Source of the DNA: Trichomonas tenax
Taxonomy: Eukaryota; Parabasalia; Trichomonadida; Trichomonadidae
NCBI GenBank assembly: GCA_023091735.1
Contig: JALKBU010000053.1
Location: 1 to 64,000 of the forward strand
Length of the DNA: 64,000 bases
Direction of reading: 5' to 3'
The number at the start of each line of letters is the position of its first letter. The stretch's first letter is position 1. The position numbers and the translations under genes were made by a program. A model generated the notes under the pieces. The model was given only the letters and a program-made list of their open reading frames with translations. It ran no database searches and was not told the origin of the DNA. Positions 1-11,381 of the stretch are shown in pieces.

Positions 1-504
1 GCATCTCTGCTAGATCACCAGGTCATCCTTCACTATGAGGCCACAACTACTCATAATGAAGTCTTCTTTGGCTTCCAACATTGAGTTCAATCCATTTCAA
101 CCTATTGACACTTTTCCATTTTTCCCGAGCAAAAACGTCACTTTCCTTTATATTTGACATTCTGACTCTATATGTCAAACATAATTTACATGTCAGAAAA
201 GCACGTTGTTCTATTTTGTCCCAGTCCCAGTAAAATCTTGACTTGATTCATAAACTTCGAAAACTAGAACATCATTCAATAGTACACAAGACATAGTTTG
301 TTTTCTTCTTTTTATGCTTTATCTAATAATGAAATCATGTCCTTAGTTTTTCATTTTTGATCAATTGTCATTTCAACGCATCAAAAGTTCTTCAAAATCA
401 TTTCCATGTTTGCATCTATTTAAAAGCAACAAAGGGTGAAGCAGGTAGACAGCGTGAATAGAAGCTAAATATTAAGATGAATCTTTATCAAATAAACAAT
501 AAAA
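1..504. other. Intergenic, no gene seen
   Basis: AT-rich spacer at the left edge. I see no coding-like reading frame. It holds one copy of the recurrent intergenic motif in reverse orientation (TTTACATGTCA at 185-195), with TGACATT-like and TGTCAAA-like words at about 155-180. It lies at the 3' end of the exonuclease gene, so the motif probably belongs to whatever lies left of the window. Confidence 0.5.
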
Positions 505-2295
505 TTAATCAGAATCGGAGTCAGAGAAACTAATCGCTTTGCCACGCATGAACACGCATACGAGGTGATTATTTGATATATGCTCCCAGACGTCGTTATC
601 ATCTTTCATGTCTACATCGCATTCTGTGCAACGGCACTCAAAGAAATCGCCTTTTCTTTCAAAGATTCGAGCGATAACAAGTTCCTCTGTTGAATTCTCG
701 ATACAAAACTTCCTGAGGATGTCATTGAATTGACCGGGAATCTTTGCAACCAACAAAGGAAAATCTCGAGGAATGTCTTTCTTGTTGAGAACATAAAGAT
801 TCGTGTGTTTGTGGAACAAGTGGACGAACAACTCTGCTGGAGAATCAAATCCAATGCAGCAGTCCCAACACGAAAGAATTCCGCTATTCATTGTTCCAAA
901 CTGGAAAACATTGGCGCAAATAACACCGAGATCAATCACTTCTTTAGAATTCGTGAATTCTGGTGAATATGTTGACGGAATGTGTTTCCACATTGATCCA
1001 AGAACAGTGCCATGATTATCCCAAATATAGTCCTTCATTGCTACGATGCTGTCGAATTGAATATCATCGAATTTTCGTTCTTCTTCATTGACTCTTTTTT
1101 CGAGTTTGAAATAGTTGAAAACAATATCTTTCAATGGCTCATTTGGCATTGTTTTGAGCATCTTATAGTGTTCAAGGCGTGCGTGTGTAAATGTATTATG
1201 CATTGATGTTGTTACTTTTCCGCAGTTTTTACATCTCCATCTTCCTTCTTCAAATTCCTCGGAATACAAAATTCCGAGTTGAATTTCGTGTGTGACTCTT
1301 GTCAAGAAAGACGGTATTTGAAGTGGAAAGTACAAAACAGGAGCGACTTCTCCATGTTTTGACCATAGATGTTCCTTCACTTCATTCTTATCATTAAATT
1401 GCAAATTACACATTTTGCATTCTTTCTCTGTCGCTTCTCCTTTAGCAATATAGAATTCATACATTGTTTCTTTAGGTCCAAATAAATCTCTTTCTTTGTA
1501 AATAGGTTCATCTCTAAATATTCCTTGAAATAGTTCCTCACCTCTATAAGCGACATCAGTATTGAAAACAGGATGATAACTTCTTGGTGTTGGCATTTTC
1601 CTGATTTTATTTGTCCTGCATCTTGTCTTTTTAGTTGTTCTTGGCTTTTTCTGTATTGTTGTCTGTTTGTATTGAGACTTCAAAACTTCCAAACACTTAA
1701 ATAATCCATAAGCATCAAATGCAGCATACAAAACTTGCTTCACAGTCAAAGGACGCTGTGTCCAATCACTGATTGAGACTCTTTTATCTTTAAACTGTGC
1801 TGCGGGCTTTCCTATCAACTGCTCAATCATTGACTCGAAGTGTATAGGGAGAGAATAAGGGAGTAAATAATATTTCTCAACATCAATGATGTCAAATGTA
1901 TCATCAAACATTTTGTGTAATTTCTTTTTATCTGTGGAAATTCCTTTTGCATAAAATGAATGGCTCTGCATAAAATCATATATATCATCTGTTCCATTTT
2001 CAAATGCATTAGGAACAATCAAAACTCCTTGAGAAGTGCAAAATTGAAATAATGATATTGTATTGCTTTGTCCTTTGGCATCTGGCTTCCACTCGAAATC
2101 AACAGAGATGTCAGAGTCCTCTAATATATTGTTAAATGCCGTTTTCAAAGATGGTGAATCTGATGAAATCAGTGTAACGCTAACAGGTGTGTTTGGATAG
2201 AATTCGACAGTCTTCATTTCACCCTCATTCCAAAAGGACCCCGATAAGTCGTCTAAAGAAGGGTGATTATCGTCGAAAACAATCACATCAGACAT
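505..2295 (-). CDS. DEDDy 3'-5' exonuclease fused to C2H2 zinc fingers
   Basis: 596 residues, starting at a true ATG. The N-terminal part (about 60-205) has an RNase D / WRN-type 3'-5' exonuclease layout. Motif I is VDFEW with acidic residues D66 and E68. Motif II lies around D122 in a GISTDKKKL context. Motif III is Y190-x3-D194, preceded by the family-typical SDWTQRPLT stretch at 176-184. A basic linker (215-235) follows. Then come at least four C2H2-like fingers at about 293-315 (C293, C296, H309, H314), 355-376, 476-497 and 555-577. Known family members trim RNA or DNA ends using two metal ions. The fingers suggest nucleic-acid targeting, and a basic tract near 219-233 could act as a nuclear signal. 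The fusion is unlike human WRN or EXD2, which lack C2H2 arrays. The exact substrate cannot be read from sequence. Confidence 0.75.
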   Translation of the reverse strand: MSDVIVFDDNHPSLDDLSGSFWNEGEMKTVEFYPNTPVSVTLISSDSPSLKTAFNNILEDSDISVDFEWKPDAKGQSNTISLFQFCTSQGVLIVPNAFENGTDDIYDFMQSHSFYAKGISTDKKKLHKMFDDTFDIIDVEKYYLLPYSLPIHFESMIEQLIGKPAAQFKDKRVSISDWTQRPLTVKQVLYAAFDAYGLFKCLEVLKSQYKQTTIQKKPRTTKKTRCRTNKIRKMPTPRSYHPVFNTDVAYRGEELFQGIFRDEPIYKERDLFGPKETMYEFYIAKGEATEKECKMCNLQFNDKNEVKEHLWSKHGEVAPVLYFPLQIPSFLTRVTHEIQLGILYSEEFEEGRWRCKNCGKVTTSMHNTFTHARLEHYKMLKTMPNEPLKDIVFNYFKLEKRVNEEERKFDDIQFDSIVAMKDYIWDNHGTVLGSMWKHIPSTYSPEFTNSKEVIDLGVICANVFQFGTMNSGILSCWDCCIGFDSPAELFVHLFHKHTNLYVLNKKDIPRDFPLLVAKIPGQFNDILRKFCIENSTEELVIARIFERKGDFFECRCTECDVDMKDDNDVWEHISNNHLVCVFMRGKAISFSDSDSD

Positions 2296-2479
2296 TTTTA
2301 AAATTTTTAATTGCGTTATTTTAAGGGTCTTGAAAAATAAAACAGGGGTATCATGACTAGACTTTTGTTTTCAAAACATTGAAAAATCAATTATTAAAGG
2401 ACTTTTATTAATGACTGAAGTGTATAATTTCATTCTTTACAATCAAATTAAGGTTTAAGATCATTTGTCATTTTTTTAT

Positions 2480-4871
2480 GTGTAGATCGAATATCGAGAT
2501 CAGGATCGAGAATTAAGATATGTGAGAACATATCAATCGAATGTTGTCATCAAGACTACAATTGAGAGAATATATGGTAAGAAGGATGATTATTGCTTTT
2601 TCCCTGTTATTCAAACAATCGAAACATTTTCTTTCGAAGCAAATCCAAAACTTTCTATTGTTCTAAATTGAAAACAGCAGACTTCTCTAACTGCAGCATG
2701 TTACGAATCATTGGCTCATATTGGATATTGCAGTTCTTTGACACAATTAATTCTTCCAGAATGATTCACTACACTTGAAAGTTACTCTGTCTCATATACT
2801 CACTTATATTCGATTCACTTTCCATCAACAATAACATCGATCAAATCATATGCATTTGAAAGATGTTTTTGGCTTTCCTCAGTGACATTTGCATCACATT
2901 GTGTTTTACGTCAATTAAATTATGCTCAATTCCGATCTTCCTTAATCAGTTTCAACATTTGATGGATCTCCATTCCAACATTGTTCAAAACTTTCTTACA
3001 TTGACTCTAACAATCAATTTTATGCTTGCGATGATCACATTGCAGTATTATCGAAAGATCGAACAGTTTTATCATATGTCGCTGTTGCAACAACAGGCGA
3101 ATACACAGTTCCATCAACTGTTAAAACAATCGACAATGGGTGCTTTGGCGATTCAATGCTTTCTAAAGTAACAATTCCAGATTCGGTGATCTATTTTATG
3201 AGTTGTGTTTTTTATACCAGTCAAATCGTATCAATTATTGTTGGTGCTAATGTCATTAGCATCGGTGCATCTGCATTTATGAGGCTTTTTGGCCTTAAGT
3301 ATATCGAATTACCTCAAACAATTACATCTATATCTCCACAATTATTAAGTGCAACAGGAATTTATAACATAACAATTCCTGATAATGTGGTTTCGATTCA
3401 AACGATAGCTTTTTCCAAATGTCCAAATCTTGTCAATGTTCTCTTCCTTCAAATTTGGTAAATCTCGGTGGAGGAATATTGATGGATCTCCCAATACAAT
3501 ATTAATCTTTCCACCCGAATCAAATTACTATATGTCAACTAATATATTAATTTTAGATAAATCGAATTTAGTTATTTCCTTATTCATTAGCGAGTATACA
3601 TCAAAACTCACAATTCCGTCTTCTGTACGCACAATAAGATCATTTTCATTCAGAAACAACAAGAATTTAGTTTCAATAAAATGTGATGAAGTTTCAGATC
3701 TCCGCATTATTGAAGAATATGCTTTTGATGGATGCTCAAGTCTCACAAATTTCTTTGATATTCCTATGCTCAGAAGTATAGGAAATTATGCATTTCAGAA
3801 AACAAATTTAAGTTCATCAATTTCATTCTGTTATGATATAGAATTTATAGAATGTATGCATTCTATAAGTGCAATAATTTGAAATCGATAAGTTTCAGTT
3901 CGAAAGCAGGTACATTGGTAATTAAAGAATATGCATTTTCTGATTGTGCATCCCTTTCATCTATTGATTTCGACACTAGTTCTAAAATATTTGTTGGCGA
4001 ATATGTATTTTATAGCTCAATAAGTCTCACACAAATCGTGTTGCCATCGAGCATTCAATCTGTTGGTTCATTCTGTTTCGCGAATTCAAGTCTTCGTTCT
4101 GTAGAATTTGAGTCTCACGAGATCGAGTGTGAAAATCTTTCGACAGGAATGCTCATAGATTGTTATCATCTATCTGATATCGAACTTCCGAGAAACATTC
4201 GCAATCTAGGACTTCAATCATTCATGAACACGAACATCAGCTTCGTCAATGTTCCAGACTCTGTCTTAGAGTTGGGTCGTCAGTGCTTCAAAGGTTGCCG
4301 CTCAATGAAGTATGTCAACTTCACAGATAACACAGAGCTTAAGATCGTCAACTACGTTGTCTTCGATCAATGTTCAGAATTTTCATACATCAACGGGTTC
4401 CATGCATCTAACTTCTTCAGTGAACTCGGCGCTATGTATGATGCGAGGAAAACATCACTCATCATATATCCGCCTGCATCTCCTTCTCACTACTTCGCTC
4501 TCGCAAAGTCGATTGAGTCTATTGCAGAGACAGCGTTCATTGGATGCATATATCTCCAATCTGTCCTCATCCCGGACGGGAGACTGAAGAGCATCGGAAT
4601 GAACGCATTCGAGAACTGCATCAGTTTGTCACATAGCAACATTCCACGCTCAATCGAACGCATTGGCGAACACGCATTCATTGGCTGTCCCAATCTTAAG
4701 TGCGGTAGTGTTTTGACAGACAACGACGATCCAACATTCCGTTCACTTCTCATTTCTAGTGGACTTCGCAAAACATCACTCGAACCTTGTTTCTGTGCAA
4801 CACTTTTCATTCGCAACATCATTGCTATGAACAAGGTATTAATGAAATTTGCAGTATGTATTGAAACTTGA
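2480..4871 (+). pseudogene. BspA-like leucine-rich-repeat protein, decayed
   Basis: A chain of reading frames in different phases together encodes BspA/TpLRR-type repeats (about 23 residues each, with I-x-x-x-A-F-x-x-C-x-x-L spacing). Readable pieces lie at about 2580-2930, 3156-3461, 3430-3882 and 3852-4871. The last is 339 residues with many clean repeats such as YAFSDCASLSSIDF. There is an in-frame TGA near 2761-2763 within an LPE-stop-FTTLESY context. Several shifts follow, including near 3450 and near 3850, where the same repeat continues in a new frame. BspA-like proteins in trichomonads are a very large family of candidate surface proteins. I see no C-terminal membrane segment. The multiple independent lesions argue for a pseudogene rather than one sequencing slip. 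Confidence 0.75.
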
Positions 4872-5189
4872 AAGAAAATATATTTCATTGAAAATTACCA
4901 AAAGGTGTTAAATTTGAGTCTCTCAAATTGATTTCAAAAAATTGTCAATGTTCTCATTCACTCATTTTATTTTAAATATTGAAGGTTATATCAATTTCTG
5001 TTATTTTTATTAGCGTGACATTACTTATATCAATGCCATCAGCAAAGTCTTAATGGACTATTCATTTTTCATTGATACTTGAAACATAAATCCCAATTAT
5101 TATCATGAAAATACTTTACATATTCAGTTGATTCTTTTGTTAGTAAAATTTACTTGATTATCATTGCTACTTCGAATCATTCAATCTTA

Positions 5190-5700
5190 TCTGACCACTT
5201 CTAAGATGAAAGCACATATGCATATCGCTATTGATATGAAATCCACTGATGCTATACAGTTTTTTTGTCGAATATGAGATTGAAAATCATCATTGATACA
5301 CAAATTCAATCTCGCCAATTTGATCAATTCTATGATACAAAACAGATCAATCTATTACTATTGAGATGAAGTTACTCAATGCTATATCGAACATGACTCA
5401 AATATCAACGCGATAATCATCAATAAATCTCAAATGATAATCATTGATGAATTAAATAAATCAATATCATTTAACCATCATCGCTGTGAAATAAAGCATC
5501 TATGTATTGCTATTGAGATCATGTTCGTCGATGATTCTCAATGCCATATCGAACATATGGCTCAGTTATAAACTCGAAAGTCATCAATGAATCTCAAATG
5601 ATCTTTATTGATAGTTATAATAAATTAACCACATTTAATCATCATCGCTGTGATATAAAGCTTCTATACATTGCTAATGAGATAAAGTTTATTGAGATCA
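5190..5700. repeat. Degenerate tandem repeat, unit about 130-161 bp
   Basis: Three related units run into the 5' end of the next gene. The phrase caatgctatatcgaacat begins at 5378, and its counterpart caatgccatatcgaacat at 5539, giving a 161-bp period. A weaker counterpart (gatgctatacag) begins near 5248. Inside the units, shared words include atcatcgctgtgaaataaag / atcatcgctgtgatataaag and aatctcaaatgat. The rest of the 4872-5190 spacer is AT-rich and empty. Confidence 0.65.
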
Positions 5701-5726
5701 TTCAGTGTTTGTGTATAATTTTGTTG

Positions 5727-6479
5727 ATGCTTTCTCTGCTGTTTATCCAATGTTGGTCGTGGACGCCTGTTTTTCATCAGGCCTTCGCTTCGAGGTACTG
5801 CGACATCCACTTCCAGAATATCACGAAGGAGCAGAGAGAAAGCTTCCTTCTCGGTGCGATGTACGCTGATGGAATTCAAAAGTCCGAAACTCATTACGTA
5901 AAGCCCGCAATAAACAACATCAACAGAATCGAGGACAAAAGCAGCAACCTTTATTGGTTCTTTTTAGGCATCTACAATCACTTATCGGTAGATACGTTTG
6001 CTCATGCAGGAAAAAATAAGTCTTTTCTCGTTGCAAAGGGCATAAAACACCATTTAACTGAGTTGGCGATATGTTCATGGGCAAGAAGAAACTTCAAAGT
6101 CAGTTATTTGAGACTTTCGAATGAATTAAGAACACAAATACTTGAAAGTGGGGTTAAATTTCGCAAAATGTTTAATTACGAATATCGAATCTGTTTCATT
6201 TTGTCGTATTTTCCAATCCATTGGTTAATTCCAATATTAGAAAAATCAAATTGTGCTTATTCAGGTACAAAAACTTACCACAAGAGTTTAAATACGTTCA
6301 ACAGTTACTTGGACATGATGATGGTGGGAACAGAAGAAATTATGTCACATTATAATGATTCTTTGTTTACTGAGAAACTGATCAAGAGAATCACTAAATC
6401 TTACCTAAGGAACTTCGAATGTCCCGCTCACGAAGAGAAAGACGACATTATTTCATCATATTTTGGAACTTTGTTATAA
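5727..6479 (+). CDS. Zinc-dependent phospholipase C / S1-P1 nuclease fold protein, secreted
   Basis: 250 residues from the ATG at 5727. This start is chosen because it opens directly on a short hydrophobic signal peptide (residues 1-9, LSLLFIQC) and because the 186 bases upstream, though open in frame, are part of a tandem repeat. The mature end would begin near WSWTPVFHQAFA. Candidate zinc ligands match the family order: H17, D48, H56, an HxxxD pair (H85-D89), H93 and an HxxxE pair (H108-E112). The family (bacterial zinc-dependent PLC, PF00882 type) cleaves phospholipid headgroups, and related folds cleave nucleic acids. The substrate here is not predictable. Location is probably the secretory route or outside the cell. 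It is not a known toxin by sequence; the call rests on metal-ligand spacing. Confidence 0.6.
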   Translation: MLSLLFIQCWSWTPVFHQAFASRYCDIHFQNITKEQRESFLLGAMYADGIQKSETHYVKPAINNINRIEDKSSNLYWFFLGIYNHLSVDTFAHAGKNKSFLVAKGIKHHLTELAICSWARRNFKVSYLRLSNELRTQILESGVKFRKMFNYEYRICFILSYFPIHWLIPILEKSNCAYSGTKTYHKSLNTFNSYLDMMMVGTEEIMSHYNDSLFTEKLIKRITKSYLRNFECPAHEEKDDIISSYFGTLL

Positions 6480-6952
6480 CATTCATTATTTGTTTAATTA
6501 AACATGAAATACACTTTAAATACACTAACTCAGCACATGTATAAACTAATTATAAATATACACAGTTTTTAATCTAATTTTGTTTAACAAAATATTGTTG
6601 ATTGCTTAACTCGATCAATATTCAAGATTCAATAATATAAACTCGTTAAAGATAAGCTACTTCTCATGGGCTATAATACATAAAGTGAAATAATGGAATA
6701 ATACTGTGTTGATAATGAGATAAAGAATCTTTTTATCATCGAGCAATTTTCGCTTTTTAAATCGTCTTTTCGGATGAAAATTAGAGTGAAACCACATGTT
6801 TTGACTTATAAAATCCAATATAGTAAAGCAACAGAATATGGCTATTTGGTTAAAATCAAAAATCATGTGAAATATGTGAATATATCAGAAATATTTTGAT
6901 GGTATGCAATAATATCAAAATCTCTATTTAATTACAAACAATTACAAACAAA
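6480..6952. other. Intergenic, nothing seen
   Basis: AT-rich spacer between the convergent 3' ends of the PLC-like gene and the kinase. The only open stretch (6657-6866, minus) has no recognisable features and low-complexity composition. Confidence 0.5.
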
Positions 6953-8089
6953 TTAGACGGTTTTCTTAGGATACCGCGATGAACACAAATTATTAGAACG
7001 AACAGAACGATTTATGTTCATCGAGCGTGGATATTGAAGTTTCACGGGCTTTCTCCCTGTGGTTGCGATGGGTATCTTAATTAATGTCGCGACAGCGCGT
7101 GTCTTCACGTTTTTATATCTTCGATTTGAAAATAATTTAAGAGTTTGTGGTATATTAAACTGCGGCTGCGTATTAAATTCAGAGGCAGCAATGAGGCTTA
7201 AGTTATCAAGCGATTCTTCATGGAAAAGATAAAATTGAGATCTTTGCTCAGATATAAAATTTGAGTGGTCCATTTTGTAAAGCCATCTCGAATTCAGGCA
7301 GTCCTCTATGATCCACCTATTCTCAGGCTCTATCTGCAACAATCCCAATATAACTTCTTTAATTTCAGGTAACACAGTGAGTGGAATCGTGAAATCACCA
7401 TTTCTGATCATCTGAAAAAGTTCCTGTTTGTCTGCACGTTTCCATGGCAGCGTTCCTGTAACCATACTATATAAAACAGCACCGAGACTCCACATGTCTG
7501 ATATGAACGGATTGTACTCCCTCCCTGAAATGCACTCAGGAGATACATAGTATTTCGTGCCGCAGGTTGAGTTAGTAAGCTCATTTTCCTCGAAATAATC
7601 GGAGACACCGAAGTCTCCGATTTTGACGTTTTTATTCTCATCCATGAATATGTTCTCCGGTTTTATGTCCAAATGCGCGATTTTCATGCTATGAATATGT
7701 GATAATCCGAGTAATATCTGGAAAAAGATCTGTTGTGCTTGGTCATTCGTTGTGTCGTGGCCTTTTACAAGCATGTTGAAGAGTGTTCCTCCATTACAGT
7801 ACTCCATAATCATGAAATATGCAGTTTCATCCTCAAAAATATCATATAACTGGATGATGAATGGGCTGTTGATGTACCTCATGATCCGTACTTCAGTCTC
7901 GAAGTCGTATTTCAGAATAACTTTTCCATCTTTAAGTTTATATATAACTTTGCAAGCACAAACAGCCACGTTATCATTGCTCACAACCTTATATACATCA
8001 GAGAACTCACTGGAACCGATGTGTTCAATGAATTTATACCCCTGGTAATCCAGCGGCAGCGAAATCGTAAAGAAGTGGGGCGCAGACAA
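6953..8089 (-). CDS. CAMK-like Ser/Thr protein kinase, start codon not found
   Basis: About 378 residues. The kinase domain spans about 15-272. The ATP lysine is in CACKVIY (K47), the helix-C Glu in FETEV (E65), the catalytic loop is HLDIKPEN (D141, N146), DFG is at 159-161 and SPE at 183-185. All catalytic residues are present. The Gly-rich loop is eroded, with IGSSEF in place of GxGxxG. The open frame has no ATG before residue 70: codon 1 as listed is TTG, and an in-frame TAG lies at 8129-8131. An ATG at about 8139 begins another frame. Either the 5' end carries a one-base lesion, or a non-AUG or spliced start is used. The tail (about 273-378) is basic and unstructured. Trichomonads have very large kinomes with many such CAMK-like members; the target is unknown. 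Confidence 0.7.
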   Translation of the reverse strand: MSAPHFFTISLPLDYQGYKFIEHIGSSEFSDVYKVVSNDNVAVCACKVIYKLKDGKVILKYDFETEVRIMRYINSPFIIQLYDIFEDETAYFMIMEYCNGGTLFNMLVKGHDTTNDQAQQIFFQILLGLSHIHSMKIAHLDIKPENIFMDENKNVKIGDFGVSDYFEENELTNSTCGTKYYVSPECISGREYNPFISDMWSLGAVLYSMVTGTLPWKRADKQELFQMIRNGDFTIPLTVLPEIKEVILGLLQIEPENRWIIEDCLNSRWLYKMDHSNFISEQRSQFYLFHEESLDNLSLIAASEFNTQPQFNIPQTLKLFSNRRYKNVKTRAVATLIKIPIATTGRKPVKLQYPRSMNINRSVRSNNLCSSRYPKKTV

Positions 8090-10252
8090 AAGTAACGTTT
8101 TGGAAGAAAATTTTAGAAAATATATAATCTACATACATAGTAATGGTATATAAAGGGATAGAAGATTTTCTGACAAGGGTAATTTTTATAACGTATTTCA
8201 CTTCACTTTTGATGCGTTACCTCACCTTGTAGTATGGGTATGTATTGTGTCCTATGTGGATTCGATTGGACTTAAAATTGATTGAATTTTCTTAATTTTT
8301 GCAAATTTTCAATTCTCACTATTTCCTTCTAAACCTAGATTTCATGTGATATTTATGATTTTCGACTAAAATTGTTTGTCATCGATGATTTAAAATTCAG
8401 AAATCATGCTTTTTCAGGCCGAAAAGGATTTTTTAAACAAATTTTGATATTTTTAATTTTTCTCTAATATATATTTTATTCAATGACTTCTCCTAGGGAT
8501 GAAGGCAGCAGAATCTGTTTACTCAGCAAATAAGTTATGGGAGCTCTAAGCTATTCATGGTTTAAATTATTCGCTCATAGCCCTATGTTTATATTTTGTG
8601 GATTCGAAAATATCTCCAAAGACTATCTTTAACTACAGGGAATTCCTTTTATTCACAAATGGTTATCAAATAAAAGCAGTAAATCAGTATAATTACAATA
8701 ATATATAATTATATATATAATGTTATATTAGCAGCATCATAAATTAATTGATTATAGTCATAATTTTTGAGTTTATACATTATAGTTATGAATTTCAATT
8801 CATGTTCTTCACCACAAGTATTAAAATCGTGTCTATCCCAAAATCGCGGATAGCTCCATTAAATCATTCAAGGGTCACTTTTCGTGGTAAAGCTCTCAAT
8901 TTTTCATGTATCATAGACTTGTTATTTTCAAGATCCCTCTCGGATATAGCATCAGCAGGACCTATACAGTATACCATATCATTATGGCTTTCTGATTTAA
9001 AACTTTTCTGCGCCCCCACTTCTAATCATAAAAAAATAAAAATTAATCTCAAATTGGACAATTTCTGTTCTTTGGACTAAAAAGCAATTGCTAATGATAA
9101 AATTTTTGATCAATTTTACACTTTTCTGTTAGTTTTGAGCATAAAACAATCAAATCGATTTTTATGTCATATACATCTTTTTTAACAGATTTTCAACTTA
9201 TATAAAAGGTTTTGAAACCGAAAAGTCAAACTTTTTAAAATTTGGAAAATTGTTGTTATGGGAAATGACTACTTATCACTTTACCAAATAACTGGATAAA
9301 TCGATGCTTTTCTTGTGTTAAGCTTATAACTTCCAAATTCCTTAAATGAAGAACATTGAAAAATATCGACGGTCAAAAATATCGTAATCCGCCAATCAGA
9401 GTTTCATATTTCGCACGCTCAGGTCCAGGAGAAGCCAAGTATAGGTCTAATTCAAGAAAATACTGGCGTGTCGGAGATTTCGCTAAAATCAGTTATACAC
9501 TTTATTAATATGGAAAGGCTCAAAAACCACCATCTGATCGTTGAATGTGATAATGTCTGTGGAGTATAAAGACGAATAGACCTTTCGGGATGATTGAACA
9601 AATTTAGCGTTCCGATTATTACCACTAAACACGATGCCACTGTTATTATCTCGATGTGGAGAGTCCGTTTTCGGCGATATTTAGAAGAAATAATACATTC
9701 CAAACACAGGCATTTTTTTTGAGGGAAATATCCTCGATTATCGTTCTAACTCCGCTTGATATCGGATTCTTTTTTCGAATAACGCATGATGAGCATCATT
9801 GTTATTATTTCCTGCATCCTCAGAAAATAATAAATGGAGTAAAATACAGAATAAATACGTCATTTTGGATATGAGTTATCACGTTTTGTCGCGTTTCCAG
9901 GCGCGGCTTATAACAATCAATTTTTGAATGACTAACAAAAATTTCAAAACGACGTAAATTCACAAGCGATCGTTGATTGGGGATCTAGTGATGAATCGGA
10001 GACATTGTTTTACGACATTTTTCGTGCATAATTTTCTGAACTTTGTTGACATAACACAGCTCATCGAAGTGTGGATGGATATTACAAAATAATTAATTTC
10101 AAAATAAAATCTTTATATTTTCATAGGATCAATCAAAAGCAAATCTTTAAAATCATTGATCCTATTTCGCCTTTGGGATGAATTTGCTAAATCTTGTTTC
10201 GAACTAATAACAAGTTTTTACCTGTGACACTCCGGAAAAAAATATCGTGATA

Positions 10253-10329
10253 GGTCGAAATAAGAGGCACGCCGGATTTTCCTATCGTCGCAAAATGTCA
10301 GGATTTTATTACGGTAGAGAACCTTAAAC
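10253..10329 (+). repeat. Left arm of long inverted repeat
   Basis: About 77 bp reading from ggtcgaaataag through cctatcgtcgcaaaatg to tagagaaccttaaac. It matches, with some gaps, the reverse complement of 11311-11381. The two arms enclose about 980 bp of AT-rich DNA. Looser relatives of the core (cctatcg..., gga-ttttattacg, ccttaaac) occur near 28010-28045 and 61190-61255, so this is a dispersed repeat family. Confidence 0.6.
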
Positions 10330-11310
10330 AAAAAATAATCAACATTATCGGAAAAAGTTTGTGTTATGATTTGATGAATGCAACCACCTTATAGCCATAC
10401 TAATAGAGCACAACATATTTGAATATGAGTATCAATTGTATATTTTAATTATGATTATTGAATAATATCTAGCTAGAATCTTGTGATTTGAATATATAAA
10501 TAGGTGATAAGCTAGATTACAAATGTAGCTATTGTTATTCACTGTGTTCTTCTTTAATAAATCAAATCGAGTTTAATGAGAATTATCAAATGATTGCGAA
10601 GAAGATATATTGAGATCCTGAATAGTTTATAATTGTGTACATCATATTTATAAACATAATCAAAAGAGATAAATGATGCTTTTACATTGAAGACATGTCA
10701 CTTTTAATCATAGCACATCATGACATGCAATGTCTATTTGTATAAAATATTTTCATAGTATTATCATCCAACAGATGTGAATATTGAAATGTTAACTTAA
10801 ACATTATTAGCAACGTTTTATCTCCCAAATCACATATTGAATCGTCAAGAATTTCATATATATTGAGCTTACTTCTACAAATCACTTTATCTAATATCAA
10901 AATTCAAGATATATAATTGATAAACCAATATTATCTAAATTAAGATGAAATTTGTAAATCTTAATTGCTTGAACTCGCTTCTATCTTTAAAACGCATTGG
11001 AAACATGTTTACATTACTGAATAGTACATCTTATAATGCCATACACACATATATACTCACTATATAAAAAATGTTCAACTTCATTTTTAGAAAAAATACA
11101 TTATATAGCATGAATTATCATTGAAACCACAAGCAGCGTATATGCTAAACACATTATAAATGTATCAACAAAATATAATGCAAATATCAAATATACAATT
11201 CTATATATATGTGAAAAACCTTTGTAAAGAATATCAGCATTTGGGTTCGGGGCTTTCTGATATTTGCGCACATTGCAAGGATCAGATAGTCATTATTTTC
11301 CAAAAAGAGT

Positions 11311-11381
11311 GTTTAAGGTTCTCTATTGTAAATCCACACTTTTCGCGACGATAGGAAAAAAATCTGGCGTCCCTCGTCGAA
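11311..11381 (-). repeat. Right arm of long inverted repeat
   Basis: Reverse-complement partner of 10253-10329. Read on the minus strand it carries tttcctatcgtcgcgaaaag, then a variable stretch, then tagagaaccttaaac. The arrangement is that of a non-autonomous DNA transposon or foldback remnant. No transposase is visible between the arms, and I could not define clean target-site duplications. Confidence 0.55.

Noticed and set aside
8748..9080. 110-codon open frame in the long spacer
   Set aside because: No start context, no conserved features, and AT-rich low-complexity composition. It is probably a chance frame.
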